64,000 nt of DNA from Sinonovacula constricta (lineage: Eukaryota > Mollusca > Bivalvia > Cardiida > Solecurtidae). Below, one piece after another: positions 10,570-24,373 of the stretch. Below the pieces are notes generated by a model that worked only from the letters and a program-made list of their open reading frames with translations, ran no database searches and was not told where the DNA came from. Where the stretch lies: the NCBI GenBank assembly GCA_007844125.1, contig CM017556.1, positions 84,162,088 to 84,226,087 of the forward strand. The letters are read 5' to 3'. Within the stretch, counting starts at the first letter, position 1. Each line of letters begins with the position of its first letter. A program made the position numbers and the translations under genes.

Positions 10570-10729
10570 CAGGTTGTTTTAGAGAACCCTTGTTTGCTAG
10601 GGTGTTGTTGCCATAGAAACTGGCCTGTCCCGCTCTTGCCAGCCCGATGCTGTTGCTGTTAGACTTGAGGCTCAGACGGTTCTGGTCTTCTCTTTGACTA
10701 GCCAATGTTTGTCGTAATGTGCGTCGTTT
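10570..10729 (-). CDS. GRIN1: GluN1 exon L: cytoplasmic tail, first part
   Basis: 160-bp exon, acceptor GTTACAG, donor GTAAGT, phase 0 in and phase 1 out. It reads KRRTLRQTLASQREDQNRLS, then LKSNSNSIGLARAGQASFYG and NNTLANKGSLKQPG. The basic start plus Ser/Thr/Asn-rich low-complexity sequence is what is expected of an intracellular tail. Linkage to exon K across 23.8 kb rests on matching phase, good splice sites and the KRR/TLAS pattern shared with GluN1 tails, not on transcript evidence. An alternatively spliced tail exon elsewhere in the intron cannot be excluded. Confidence 0.86.
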
Positions 10730-10784
10730 CTGTAACAACAAAATTTCATTTTTAAGGAAAAAGAAATGTGAATTAACCTTAGAA

Positions 10785-11102
10785 TTGTTTGTTTATTGGG
10801 TTTATCATCCCACCAACAGTATTTCAGTTATCTGGAGACGGTGTCCACTTGAAGCAGATATAGTGCTGCCTTCACTGTGTATAGCATGCCATGAATACCT
10901 GGCATGATACCACACCCAGTCAGATTATCCTGACACCGGGCCAACCAGTTGTGGAACTACCTTTATTTTTGTTTGAGCATTAGCAAGGGAGCTATACCCC
11001 TACCATTTTAAACGACTTTGGTATGTCGCGGCCCGGGGTCGAACCCGGGGCGTCCCGTACCTGGAGCCGACACCCTACGATTGCGCTTCCAGGTCCGGTT
11101 AC
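10785..11102 (-). mobile_element. SINE family B, copy 1
   Basis: About 318 bp. On the minus strand the head ends at 11,102 with CCAGGTACGGGACGC..., B box GGTTCGACCCCGG, then CCGCGACATACCAAAG, a 200-bp body (CTATACACAGTGAAGGCAGC is characteristic) and tail CCCAATAAACAAACAAT. It is 85-90% similar by eye to the copy at 11,511-11,832, and lies 56 bp from exon L. Confidence 0.88.
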
Positions 11103-11510
11103 CTTAAAATACACAGAAATTTGCAGTACTTTTAAACAAGTGTTTTGTTTCTTATTGAATTACACTGTTTTAACACAGTTATGATCATTTCTGAAATCAT
11201 TTGCTATTTATTTAAGTAGATTGTGGTATAGTCATAATGTAGGTATCTTTGTCCAAAAAATAAAACAAAAAAGTCCTCATAACACCAAATTTATCCCATG
11301 CAGTTGTATAAATGTGAACAGAAATGCACACTGAACCAACAAAATATAAATCTTGCTTATAAGTATTAAGGAGAACAGAATAATTTTAAAATCTGAATAA
11401 ATATAGTTTAACCAGATAAATTAATGTATTTTAACAGCTAGAGGGCCAATTATGCTTGTTATAGTATTAATTTTACCTTATGCCTAAGAATTTATCAGCA
11501 TTCAGCCACA

Positions 11511-11832
11511 CAAATTATTGTTTATTTGGTTTATCGTCCCACCAACAGTATTTTAGTTATCTGGAGACGGTGTCCACTTATAGCAGATATAGTGCTGCCT
11601 TCACTGTGTATAGCATGCCATGAACACCTGGCATGATACCACATCCAGTCACATTATCCTGACACTGGGCCAACCAGTCGTGGAACTACCCTTATATTTG
11701 CTTGAGCGTTAGCAAGGGAGCTATACCACTACCATGTTTAACGACTTTGGTATGTCGCGGCCCGGGATCGAACCTGGGGCCTCCTGTACCTGGATCCGAT
11801 GCTCTACCGATTGCGCTACCAGGTTCGGTCAC
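11511..11832 (-). mobile_element. SINE family B, copy 2
   Basis: Full-length copy in the same orientation as copy 1, only 400 bp away. The minus-strand head reads CCTGGTAGCGCAATCGGTAG with B box GGTTCGATCCCGG. Body and tail match copy 1 closely. A-box-like TAGCGCAATCGGTAGAGC is well kept, so this may be a younger copy. Confidence 0.9.
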
Positions 11833-11897
11833 ACAATTAATTTGTTTTGTTGTTCTGTAAGACCTTATAATGGGCACATGACAACTTGCGTCAATGC

Positions 11898-12060
11898 TAA
11901 TTTTTATTTTGTTTTATTTTATTTTAATTTATTTATCTACATGTATTTGACTAAATAAAACTGCAGGATACCACATGTAATTAAGTTTAAAAAAAAAATG
12001 TATGTCATAATTTCTTTTAAATTTGTTTCAATCGTTTGCATCAACAGTTTTCTTGTTTAT
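11898..12060. repeat. Dispersed ~160-bp repeat, copy 1
   Basis: Matches 19,485-19,645 in the same orientation: TTTTGTTTTATTTTATTTT, ACATGTATTTGA, AAAACTGC, TGTATGTCATAATTTC, and CGTTTGCATCAACAGTTTTC. No coding potential. The class is unknown. Confidence 0.65.
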
Positions 12061-12114
12061 TTCTTGGTCTGTCGAGCATGAATTGCTCGGACTGTCTCCT
12101 GATGAGTACAAAGG

Positions 12115-12488
12115 TGATGGATAAAAAGTAAACAAGCAAACAAAACAGTGTTGTTTTTGTTGTTGCTGTTTGTTGTTTTTGATGAAAAGTAAACAAGCAA
12201 ACAAAACAGTGTTATTTTTGTTGTTGCTGTTTGTTGTTTTTGATGAAAAGTAAACAAGCAAACAAAACAATGTTGTTTTTGTTGTTGCTGTTTGTTGTTT
12301 TTTATGAAAAGTAAACTAGCAAACAAAACAGTGTTGTTTTTGTTGTTGCTGCCATGTGTTTTTGATGAAAAGTAAACAAGCAAACAAAACAGTGTTGTTT
12401 TTGTTGTTGCTGTTTGTTGTTTTTGATGAAAAGTAAACAAGCAAACAAAACAGTGTTATTTTTGTTGTTGCTGTTTGTTGTTTTTGAT
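12115..12488. repeat. 61-bp minisatellite
   Basis: Six copies of a 61-bp unit containing AAAAGTAAACAAGCAAACAAA, followed by GTGTT(G/A)TTTTTGTTGTTGCTG. Since 61 is not a multiple of three, three minus-strand frames each show shifted versions of the same peptide. Confidence 0.95.
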
Positions 12489-12489
12489 G

Positions 12490-15400
12490 CATTGTAATTT
12501 TAGTAAGAATCAGTAATATAAGTGTAATGATTAAACAAAATGTTGACAATGGTTAGAACTGATATACATGTAATAAAACAACAAATATGACCAAAAAATA
12601 TATTTTAAAAAATAAACTTGAGGGGAACACAAACAAAATATTTTACAACACGAAACAAGATTTTTACAACACAGAACAAGATAGAGTACAACACAGGGTA
12701 ATACAATGTATAACATATAAGACAAATCACTATAATAAGATGGACATTGATAAAGAAATAAAATATAAAAAAATATGATAGAAGTAAGGAAATAAAACTC
12801 ACCTTTTAATGTAAATTTGCGACTTCCAGGAACTTAAAGTACCGTTACTATACAAAAGAGCATGCAGCTCTCAAGACGAGAATCCAAACTGCCGTTTTGA
12901 ACAAAACAAAAATAAATATAGCATTACAATATAATTGCAAAAATAAAATGCTGCTGGTCCCTTGGGCATTACTTTTTTTAAAAAAAAAATGGCATTCAAC
13001 CAAAAATGATTAATAGGAATAATAGATTAAGAAAAATCAGCAGTTATGATGTCATTTAATTTGACATTAGCTTGCAGCATTTTGCCTTCTTTTTTAGAAA
13101 ACTAGTAATCAACTAATAGTGATAAATATTTTTTAGGCACATAAAAGTTGTAAATATAATGTGTTTTTTTTTAAACAAATGCCAATGTCAACAAATAGCA
13201 TTTCTATTATCAATAATAGTAAGCAAAAAAATGTTTACTTTCTTCCTTCAATGCAATTGGATATTAGATATTTTTCATAATCAAAATATTTTTGTTCATA
13301 ATAAATCACCTCCAGTTGAGTATATAAGGCTTAAGATTAGCCAGTAAGAGTTAGAAGGTTTGGGGATTGAATCCAAACATTGTACAGGAGACGTTAAATC
13401 TTGATCAACATCTTTTGTGCAAATTTCTCTGGGAATATACTATCTTAGTACTGGTTCAACCTATAAAGTAGAGAGTCGAAAGTGGTGAAATAAATTTAAA
13501 AAAAATATTTTGCAAATCAACTATAAAAGAAATAAGTTAAAACCAAAACAATATCCATCTTCAGAGTCTAGTTAGAGTTAACAGCCTATATTGATTTCTT
13601 TTCTGTTGGAGGCATGAAGGTTATAGCATTATTAGAAACAGGAGGTAAAAATTAAAGAAACAGTTCAGTTGACCTCCATTAATTTCTGGAATACTGTATA
13701 AACACTATACAAATGTCTCTTGTCAAAAGAAATGCCCATAAATGTGATTTGTTCATTTTTTTTATTAATTTACACAACGCTAGGTAGTTGCTTTCTGTTC
13801 CTAATTGTTGGTGTTTCAAGCAGCTATAATAACCTCCATTGCTAGAGAGCTCTTAATTCACAAGTTGTGTATTGTAAAAGCAAAGAATAAAAGAAAAAGA
13901 ACATAACAACATTTAATAGTTTTGATATTTATTCTCAAAACAACACACCTTTACATGGAGAGATAAAACTACAAAGATATATGAACAATTCTAGAAGAAA
14001 GTCATGTACAGAAAGTGGAGACAATATAAAAATTCAAGAAAAAAATCAATTTAAAATCAATTAACATGCATAGAAAAGTTTGATTTATTGATCAATCAGA
14101 AATGTAAACAATGTGAATAAACATCACAGGGAGTCATATTGCATAAGGATAAATACCGGTAGGGTAAAATTACAATAAGGGAAGACAATAATAAAAATGA
14201 AATGACTACTACAATTATTCAAAGCATTTCTTCGTATAACAAGGCTTATATGGAATTTCCCTATTTTTAAAATTTATTAGTCATCTCCCTTGTTAGGAGG
14301 TTATCCCGTATAACCTGTCAATCACCATGTCAGAGGTGAATGCCTTTCAAATCACAGTGACCTCGACCACCACAAACAAACATGGACAAAGGGTCCGCAA
14401 ACGAGATTTGATCAAGTTAATAATACATGTACTTTTTCATATAGTTTTAAAAAATAAAATTGCACCATTATAGTTTTTTAACAAATTCAAGTCTACGGAA
14501 TGTTTATATTAATAAAAAATAAATGTTTTGATTTTAATACATTTTAACAGGGTGGATCACATTTTACAATGACTCAGACGTCAATGGTCACATGCATGAT
14601 CTCCTCTTTGGTCACAAAGCTTTCCAAGATGGAAGTGGTTACTGAAGCAGTGCAGAATGTAACCAGTCTGAGATGTGTGGTACCTAGTGGAAGACATTTT
14701 TTTATTTGTTTATTTATTTTCATTATTATGCTCATGTAAATTATCTTGTTGCATGTCTTATTCCAAAAACTACGATTTTACAGGCAAAGTGCATTGCGAA
14801 ATTTTGTCAATATTTTAATTTTTGAAGAAAACAAAATCCTACTTTATCTACAGTAACTGTATTATACAACCAACCTGCATACAAGGGAGATAACACACTG
14901 CAATTTATATAGTAAGAGTAGTGTTCCCTAATAAATTAAAGAGAAAGAGCTGGTCAACAATTAAGCTAATATAAAACCTAATTTAATATAAAACCTAATG
15001 CTTCTTCCTCAAGGAAAACCAGATAACAACAACTGGGTCCAATGTTAAAAAACTTTGAGCTGGAGTCTTAGATCATCCTCAAGGATATGATTGGTCAAAT
15101 TGTAAACAAAATTTTAAATCTGACTAATCAGATTATTCTTAGATTTAATCTCAAAGTTGTATCACTTCAGGCCCTGACTGTAAGTCAATTAATTGCCAAA
15201 ATCAGCAAACAAATGTTATTAATCCTATAATTACAACCTTAATATATTTACGTTTTTGTCAACATTGTCAAAAAAGATTAAAGTCATGAATGCTAAACAA
15301 CTGCTAAAAATCTTATTTTTTGAATTTCAACACAAAAATTTACAAATCAAAAACATTCTATACAATAGGCATTCAAATATTAAGCATATTCATTCTTTAT

Positions 15401-15980
15401 TTAACGTCTCATATGAGTGTTCCCCTTTCTTTAAAGGTGGAATCCAATAGTTCAAATTCCTCAAATTCCAGACACAATATTGTTACATGTTTTTGATATA
15501 GGTAAACTGTTGGATGCCACCTTTAAAGAATGACAGTAATATTCATACTGTCTATCATATTTCATAAAAAAAAACCTTTAACAGTATATCCATCTTTTTT
15601 CAAAAGGAACAAAATCTACCAAACAAAACTGGCACTCCATTTGACTCAATTTTGGCATAACAGAAATATCAGAATATGGCATATATTTTTTTTTTATAAT
15701 AAAAATGTCATATATGGCACAACTATAAAGAACAAACAAAATTATGTATAATTAAATGTTCAGCAGTTAGTATGAAATATTGCACAAAAAACAATGATAT
15801 GTCTTATTTGAACAAGAGAGCCTGACATCATGTCGAACAATGATACAGCTATGAAAACTAAGGCCGTGTTGAATATGATTGCATGTGGACGGGCTAGATA
15901 CTATATAATGTGATATGTGCTTCATACAGTGCATTTATTTAGGAAAATAAATCCTTCCTCTACATCACACATGTACTCCG
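12490..15980. other. Intronic stretch without recognised features
   Basis: AT-rich intron sequence of GRIN1. Short ORFs of 60-73 codons have no recognisable similarity and no conserved splice context. A few CTTTAAAGGTGG/CCACCTTTAAAG complementary pieces (about 15,432 and 15,520) suggest a small inverted element, not resolved. Confidence 0.6.
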
Positions 15981-15984
15981 TGAC

Positions 15985-17555
15985 TACATTTGGGATGTGC
16001 TAGTGGCTACTTTGGGGTGTGCTGAAGTGCCTACTTTGGGATGTGCTGAAGTGCCTACTTTGGGGTGTGCTATAGTGACTACTTTTGGAATATGCTGCAA
16101 TGACTACTTTGGGATGTGCTGAGGTGCCTACTTTGGGGTGTGCTATAGTGACCACTTTTGGGATGTGCTGCAGTGACTGCTTTGGGGTGTGCTATAGTGA
16201 CTACTTTTGGGATGTGCTGCAGTGACTGCTTTGGGGTGTGCTATAGTGACTACTTTTGGGATGTGCTGCAGTGACTGCTTTGGGATATGCTGAAACGACT
16301 ACTTTGGGATGTGAATGAGTAACCACTTTAGGATGCTGCTGTGACTACTTTGCTAAGTACTGCATTGACTACTTTGGGATATGCTGCAGTGACTACTTTT
16401 GGGATGTGCTGGAGTGACTACTTAAGGATGTGCTGGAGTGACTTCTTTTGGGATGTGCTGGAGTGACTACTTAAGGATGCACTGCTGTGACTACTTTGGG
16501 ATTTGCTGGATTGACTACTTTAGGATGTATTGCACTGACTACTTTGGGATATGCTGCAGTGAATACTTTGGGTTGTGCTGCAATGACTACTTTTGGGATG
16601 TGCTTCAGTGACTTCTTAAGGATGTGCTGTAGTGACTACTTTTGGATGTGCTGCAGTGACTACTTTTGAGGTGTGCTGGACTGATTACTTAAGGATGTGC
16701 TGCAGTGACTACATTTGGGGTGTGCTGGAGTGGCTACTTTAGGATGCGCTGCAGTGACTACTTTTGGGGTGTGCTGGAGTGACTACTTTAGGATGTGCTG
16801 CAGTGACTACATTTGGGGTGTGCTGGAGTGACTACTTAAGGATGTGCTGCAGTGATTACATTTGGGATGTGCTGGAGTGACTACTTAAGGATGCGCTGCA
16901 GTGACTACTTTTGTGTGTGCTCGAGTGACTACTTTTTGGGATGTGCTGGAATGACTTCTTTTGGATGTACTGGAGAAACTACTTAGGTATGCCAGCAGTG
17001 ACTGCTTTGGGTTATGCTGCACTGACTACTTTTGGGGTGTGCAAGAGTGACTACTTTGAGATGTGCTGCAGTGACCACTTTTGGGGTGTGCTGGAGTGAC
17101 TACTTTAGGATGTGCTGCACTGACTACTTTTGGGTGTGCTGCAGTGACTTCTTTTGGGGTGTGCTGGAGTGACTACTTTGGGGTGTGCTGCAGTGACTAC
17201 TTAAGTATGTGCTGCAGTGACTACTTTTGGGGTATGCTACAGTGACCTCTTTGGGATGTACTTGGGTGACAACTTCTGGGATGTGCTGAAGAAACTACTT
17301 CTGGGATGTGCTGAAGTTACTACTTTGGGATGTGCTGGAGTGACTACTTTAGGATGTGCTGGAGTGACTACTTTGGGATATGCTGAAGTGACTACTTATG
17401 GATGTGCTGAGGAGATTACTTTTAGGATGTACTGGGGTGACTACTTTGGGATGTGCTGGAGTGACTACTTTTGGAATGTGTGGGAGTGCCTTCTATGGGA
17501 TGTACTAAAGTGGCTACCTTTGGGATGTGCTGAAGAGACTAGCTTTTGGATTTAA
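15985..17555. repeat. 24-bp minisatellite (GGATGTGCTG-AGTGACTACTTT)
   Basis: About 65 units of 23-25 bp with consensus TTTGGGATGTGCTGCAGTGA and CTAC. Units vary at the position after GCTG (C or G) and between GGGATG, GGGGTG and AAGGATG forms. Plus-strand frames of 60 and 112 codons are by-products. Confidence 0.95.
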
Positions 17556-17559
17556 AGGA

Positions 17560-20290
17560 GTATGCTAAGGGTACATTGTAAATGACTTGACATGTCCTAT
17601 TCGATTATATATTTTAAGGATTTGCAGAACAAACATCAAAATTATGCCGACATTAAGTGTTTAAGGTGATTTGTGGCAGCTTTGGTTTTTTAAATGGACA
17701 ATACTTAATATTTTAAATACCGATAATCAACAAGTAGTTTTTACTTCTAAGACAAACAACTTTTAAAAATAAAAGGTAATGGAAGACTGGTCAGCATAAA
17801 TAAATTAAATTAAAAACATGCTGGCTTCATAGGGTTGTAAAAGAAAGTCACACAGAATTACTATGTTATGCATTTATGATCCTATTTTATGGTGAAGCTA
17901 TGTAAAAGACAATGATATGATGTCAAGGGAAAAACAGCACATTAATGTAAATGAAAAGATGCTATGATAAATGGATTTTTCAACATGTTCTTTATTTTTA
18001 TTTTTTTTATTTTGTTTTTAGTATGACAATAAGGAAATATTATAGATACATGAAAACAGAAGATATCATTTTAAGGACTATTTATCTTATTTGCAATGGT
18101 TATGAAAATAAACTTCTTTATGACAATACATCCATAGCTAAGTGATGTTTGTGTTTAAGCTAAACAAAAGACAAAACTGTGTTTACCGGGCTATTTTTCT
18201 TTAAATCAGATAATAATGAAAAATTTATTTTGATTTTAGGGATGGCAACTGTTACAACTTTTCAAATGTTTCACCGGTCAACTGGAAGTGTATTACCACT
18301 ATATTTCTGTACTTACAACACTCAGAATAACAGGGGTATACCTAGCCATGGTATGTTGTGTACACAAGGCGCTATGGGGATCCAGGGGCATGCCCCCCCC
18401 ACACCCCAGAAATTTGAGTCTTTCTAGATCATTCAAGATGGTTTCTGGCAACGTTTCGGTATCCAGATATAATTCGATTCTAAGTAAAATGTTAGGTTAC
18501 CAACGTTTAATTGTTTTTAATCATAACATACTTTATTTCCAATAGAGAAGCTACTCAAACACAAGAGCATTTTTCTGGTTATGACTGTGTACATAAATTT
18601 AAGTTCTGATTTGAAGTATAAGAGTACAAAACTTGTCCCCATACCAAGAACTACAAGAAAAGTTACTTAATAAATTATTTTTTTTCATGATGCAAATAGG
18701 GGTACTAGCAGATGGCAATAAATATGCACCTTACCCCTAGCAAGGTAAGATTTTTTTATTGCAGATTTTATCTTTTTGTGTTTTCATTCTTTTAGGACAA
18801 ATATGTACATAGCTGCGTATTCTGCATACAGGCAGCTATTTGCCTGAATATGGCACATTCATTTACTTTTTTTTGGTCTTTTCAAACAATGAATGTTAAA
18901 AATAATTGTGTCAAACAACAAATGCTTTAGATGATTATGGAACTCACTTATATATTAGAATATAATTATAATCATTATTTCTGGTATATTATTGTTTTCT
19001 AAAACTGACCACTAGATAACAATTTTGACCAAATTCTCATGAGCAACCTAGACATACCAATTTCCTTTCAGATTGGGGTGGTGAGGATATGGTTAGCAGG
19101 TGTTGTTTTTTTTGTGTGTTTTGGGGTGTTTTTTTTGTTACATCGTGCCAATACAATTTGCATCTGGCTATGACTGGCTATATTGTCAGTTTATTACATC
19201 TAGGGTGGGGAGAGGGGTTAAACCCCTGACACCTTTCTTGCCCTCCTGATAAGAGTTAGAGAGTTGGGAGTGGGTGCGGGTGTCCCTCCAGCTAGGGATT
19301 TCAAGAAATAGAAATTGAAATAAATATAATAATAATAATAATTGGCGCTTAAGCGCAAGCGCCTATATATGGAATGCTCACTGAATTTCGTACATGGGGA
19401 AAGTTTGTTTTGCGGACTTTCATAACCCTGATAAAATAGGGTGGTAATTTGGTACATGAAGTTACATAAAGGTATATGAAAGTATTTTTTTGTTTTATTT
19501 TATTTTCTTTACATGTATTTGAATAAAGAAAACTGCCAGATGTCTCCCTTAAGTAAGTTTACAAATGTATGTAACAATTTCTTTTTAATTTGTTTTCATC
19601 GTTTGCCTTTGATGCTTTGCATCAAGTGTTTTCTTGTAAAAATTACCTATCCTAGTCCACACATAAAGATTAAGAGCCGTGTACCGGTTACTGAGTTAGT
19701 CAAGGGATAACATACAAGTAAAGAAGTTATCTGGTTAACGATTGCCATCCCTATTTTATTTTTTCATCTGACACTTTGCACTGCGAATGTAAAAAAAGAC
19801 TGAACATAATCAAGCTACTTAATCTTTTATTTTTTAATTTATTTCCTTATCTCAAGCTGAACGACTGTACTATTTAATGAATTTGCAACAAAACCTGAAC
19901 ATATTTCTTTGAAGAATTTCTTGGGACAAACAGAAAGCAAAATATCCAGAAAAATAAGCTCAACAAATAGGCCTGCTTAACAAATCATTCACTCTGTTTA
20001 ACCTTATATACTAGGGTATGCATAATTATAAATACTTTCTTCTTGCATAAGTTATACACATGTATATACGAATAAAAGACACCAATTTTGATATTTGTTA
20101 AAAAAAAATCATGCTAACTAAAGTCCTGGCTATGAATGGTGAAAAAAATCAATGGTTTTAATAATGAAAAATCTATAATGTAATAATAATAACCATTTGA
20201 TGAAAGCAGCAGTTAATTCATTTTACAGCAGTGGTAAACAATGGATATGTATTGAAATGTGTAATGACTTACACTATTTTATAGTCTCAG
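17560..20290. other. Intronic stretch with scattered repeat fragments
   Basis: No exon found. It contains a perfect 12-bp palindrome GGGGCATGCCCC at 18,385-18,396 in a C-rich patch, a SINE-like fragment near 19,135-19,190, a GGCGCTT...AAGCGCC hairpin near 19,343, and the dispersed repeat at 19,485-19,645. Confidence 0.5.
19485..19645. repeat. Dispersed ~160-bp repeat, copy 2
   Basis: Second copy of the sequence at 11,898-12,060: TTTGTTTTATTTTATTTTC, ACATGTATTTGAATAAA, TGTATGTAACAATTTC, CATCGTTTGCC and GCATCAAGTGTTTTCTTG. Confidence 0.65.
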
Positions 20291-20309
20291 TAGGCTATTA
20301 TTAATACAA

Positions 20310-20890
20310 GGTATCCCATTTATATGGCTTGTCATTTAATGAGTGCCACAGTTGTATGGTTTCTTTGACATACATACTTGAGGCAACACATTTTATGGTT
20401 TTTTATTGATATAATTCTTGATAGGTGCCCATTTATATGGTTTTATTGACACCCATTTTTTATTGTTGCATTGCTATGACTACTGCTAGGTACACATTTT
20501 GTAGGGCTGCACTGACATCTCTATTTGACACCGTATTTATATGGTTTCTATCTTATGTCCTCTATGTGCCCATTTATATGGTGTCTTTATAATAAATAAA
20601 CAATATTGCTTCAGTTACTGAGCAAATTTACACTATTTAAACATCAGTGCACTTTGACACATTTATATTATGATGTTGACTATTTATACAGTTTAATTGA
20701 CCATTTATATGGTTTATTTACCATTTATATGGTTTATTGACCATTTATATGGTTTATTTACCATTTATATGGTTTCATTGGCTATTTATATGGTTTTATT
20801 GGTCATTAATATGATTTTGTTGACCTGAAGTGTGGTTTCATTGGTTATTTCTATGGTTTTGTTAGACATTTATATGGTTTCATTGACACT
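20310..20890. repeat. Irregular ~20-bp repeat (CATTTATATGGTTT-ATTGAC)
   Basis: Some 20 irregular copies of CATTTATATGGTTT(C)ATTGAC; best preserved at 20,690-20,800, loose on the left side. Confidence 0.85.
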
Positions 20891-21279
20891 TCTACTGGAG
20901 TATGGAGACTTGATAGCCCGCAGAAATTCCCAGGACTCTCTGAGGTGTTTCTTTTTCTGAAACAAAATTCATGTCTGATTTCAGAGCTTCTTGTCACACT
21001 TGCCAACAATATACATCACTACCTGCAACAATGTATTTTTACCGTAGACCATCTAATCAAATAAGCACTTTAGTAAGGAGACTGCATGTACAAAATAATA
21101 TATGGTTTTGCATGCTTTAAATTAAAGAAAGATTTAAGTAACTTGGGGTGGATGTGTATAAACGTGTTCATTTCAAGATATTTAGTGGGTAGTTACAGGT
21201 CATACTGAAAGAGACTGCAAAAAATGTAGCACTAATTTGTTAAGATTTCTAAACAGTCATTAAGAATTCTGACAACCTT

Positions 21280-22495
21280 TTTATTTAGATGTGATACATT
21301 GATTCAGTAAGATTTTTGATAAACTAATTCATATAAGTTTTCTGATTCACTAATTCATAAACATTTCTGAAACACTAATTCATTAAAAGTTTCTGAACAG
21401 TAATTCATTAGAATTTCCAACACAAATCATTAATTTTTTTTTATACACTAGTACATTAAGTTTTCTGATACACTAATTCATTAACATTTCTAAAACACTA
21501 ATTCATTAAAAGTTTCTGAACAGTAATTCATTAAGATTTCCAACACTAATTCATTAAGATTTCTGACACACTTGTTCATTAAGGTTTCTGATACACTGCT
21601 TTATTAAGATTTCCAACACTAATTCATTAAGATTTCTGACACACTTGTTCATTAAGGTTTCTGATACACTGCTTTATTAAGATTTCTAACACTAATTTAT
21701 TAAGATGTCTGATATGTATTCATTAAGATTTCTGATACACTAGTTCATTAAGATTCATGATATACAAATCCATTAAGATTGCTAACACTTACTCATTGAG
21801 ATTTTATATACACTAACTCATTAAGATTTCTGATACACTAACTCATTAAGATTTCTGATACACTAACTCATTAAGATTTCTGATACACTAACTTATTAAG
21901 ATTTCTGATACAGTAACTCATTAAGATTTCTGATACACTTATTAATTAAGATTTCTTATACACTAACTCATTCAGATTTCTGATACATTAACTCATTAAG
22001 ATTTCTTATACACTAACTCATTAAGATTTCTGATAGGCTAACTCATTAAGATTTCTTATACACTAACTCATTAAGATTTCTGATACACTAACTCATTAAG
22101 ATTTCTGATACACTAACTCATTAAGATTTCTGATACACTAACTTATTAAGATTTCTGATACACTAACACATTAAGATTTCTGACACACTAACTCATAAAG
22201 ATTTCTGATACACTAACTCATTAAGATTTCTGATACACTAACTCATTAAGATTTCTGATACACTTATTCACAATGATTTCTGATTAACTAATTCATAAAT
22301 ATTCATGAACACAAATTCATTGAGATTTCTGATTCACTTATACATAAAGATTTCTAATACACATATTTATAAAGATTTCTAATAAACTAATTCCTTAAGA
22401 TTCATGAACACAAATTCATTGAGATTTCTGATACACTTATGCATAAAGATTTCTAATGTGCATATTTATAAAGATTTCTGATACACTAAAGCATA
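21280..22495. repeat. 25-bp minisatellite (CATTAAGATTTCTGATACACTAACT)
   Basis: About 45 units. The centre (21,810-22,260) is nearly homogeneous at 25 bp; the flanks are more diverged and vary in length, which is the usual pattern when exchange keeps only the middle uniform. Confidence 0.95.
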
Positions 22496-22607
22496 AAATT
22501 ATAATAATTATCATATGAGTTTATTTCCCATTTGGCTAGGGATATTTTCATCAATAAGAACATGTGAATCCCACAAATTATTTTATTACTCTGCATGCAG
22601 TTACACA

Positions 22608-24327
22608 GGTTTCCCTGTGTTAATATATTGAGAGTTGTTAAAGATGCAGGTTTCCCTGTGTTAATATATTGAAAGTTGTTAAAGATGCAGGTTTCCCTGT
22701 GTTAATATATTGAAAGTTATTAACGATGCAGGTTTCCCTGTGTTAATATATTGGGAGTTGTTAAAGATGCATGTTTCCCTGTGTTAATATATTGAGAGTT
22801 GTTAAAGATGCAGGTTTCCCTGTGTTAATATATTGAAAGTTGTTAAAAATGCAGGTTTCCCTGTGTTAATATATTGAGAGTTGTTAAAGATGCATGTTTC
22901 CCTGTGTTAATATATTGAGAGTTGTTAAAAATGCAGGTTTCCCTGTGTTAATATATTGAGAGTTGTTAAAGATGCATGTTTCCCTGTGTTAATATATTGA
23001 GAGTTGTTAAAGATGCAGGTTTCCCTGTGTTAATATATTGAAAGTTGTTAACGATGCAGGTTTCCCTGTGTTAATATATTGGGAGTTGTTAAAGATGCAT
23101 GTTTCCCTGTGTTAATATATTGAAAGTTGTTAAAGATGCAGGTTTCCCTGTGTTAATATATTGGGAGTTGTTAAAGATGCAGGTTTCCCTGTGTTAATAT
23201 ATTGAGAGTTGTTAAAGATGCAGGTTTCCCTGTGTTAATATATTGGGAGTTGTTAAAGATGCAGGTTTCCCTGTGTTAATATATTGAAAGTTGTTAAAGA
23301 TGCAGGTTTCCCTGTGTTAATATATTGGGAGTTGTTAAAGATGCAGGTTTCCCTGTGTTAATATATTGAAAGTTGTTAAAGATGCAGGTTTCCCTGTGTT
23401 AATATATTGAGAGTTGTTAAAGATGCAGGTTTCCCTGTGTTAATATATTGGGAGTTGTTAAAGATGCAGGTTTCCCTGTGTTAATATATTGAAAGTTGTT
23501 AAAGATGCAGGTTTCCCTGTGTTAATATATTGGGAGTTGTTAAAGATGCAGGTTTCCCTGTGTTAATATATTGAGAGTTGTTAAAGATGCAGGTTTCCCT
23601 GTGTTAATATATTGGGAGTTGTTAAAGATGCATGTTTCCCTGTGTTAATATATTGGGAGTTGTTAAAGATGCAGGTTTCCCTGTGTTAATATATTGGGAG
23701 TTGTTAAAGATGCATGTTTCCCTGTGTTAATATATTGGGAGTTGTTAAAGATGCAGGTTTCCCTGTGTTAATATATTGAAAGTTGTTAAAGATGCAGGTT
23801 TCCCTGTGTTAATATATTGGGAGTTGTTAAAGATGCAGGTTTCCCTGTGTTAATATATTGAAAGTTGTTAAAGATGCAGGTTTCCCTGTGTTAATATATT
23901 GAGAGTTGTTAAAGATGCAGGTTTCCCTGTGTTAATATATTGGGAGTTGTTAAAGATGCAGGTTTCCCTGTGTTAATATATTGAAAGTTGTTAAAGATGC
24001 AGGTTTCCCTGTGTTAATATATTGGGAGTTGTTAAAGATGCAGGTTTCCCTGTGTTAATATATTGAGAGTTGTTAAAGATGCAGGTTTCCCTGTGTTAAT
24101 ATATTGAAAGTTATTAGAGATGCAGGTTTCCCTGTGTTAATATATTGAGAGTTGTTAAAGAAGCAGGTTTCCCTGTGTTAATATATTGAAAGTTATTAGA
24201 GATGCATGTTTCCCTGTGTTAATATATTGGGAGTTGTTAAAGATGCAGGTTTCCCTGTGTTAATATATTGAGAGTTGTTAAAGATGCAGGTTTCCCTGTG
24301 TTAATATATTGAAAGTTATTAGAGATG
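22608..24327. repeat. 41-bp minisatellite with higher-order structure
   Basis: Forty-two 41-bp units (TTTCCCTGTGTTAATATATT, then GAGAG, GAAAG or GGGAG, then TTGTTAAAGATGCAGG). Sparse variants mark units (GCATG, AACGATG, TTATTAGAG). The order of the three variants over units 16-24 repeats exactly over units 28-36, 12 units (492 bp) further on. Confidence 0.97.
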
Positions 24328-24373
24328 CTAACTCATGCTGAACAAGACCATTTCACAAGCACCATACTCATTA

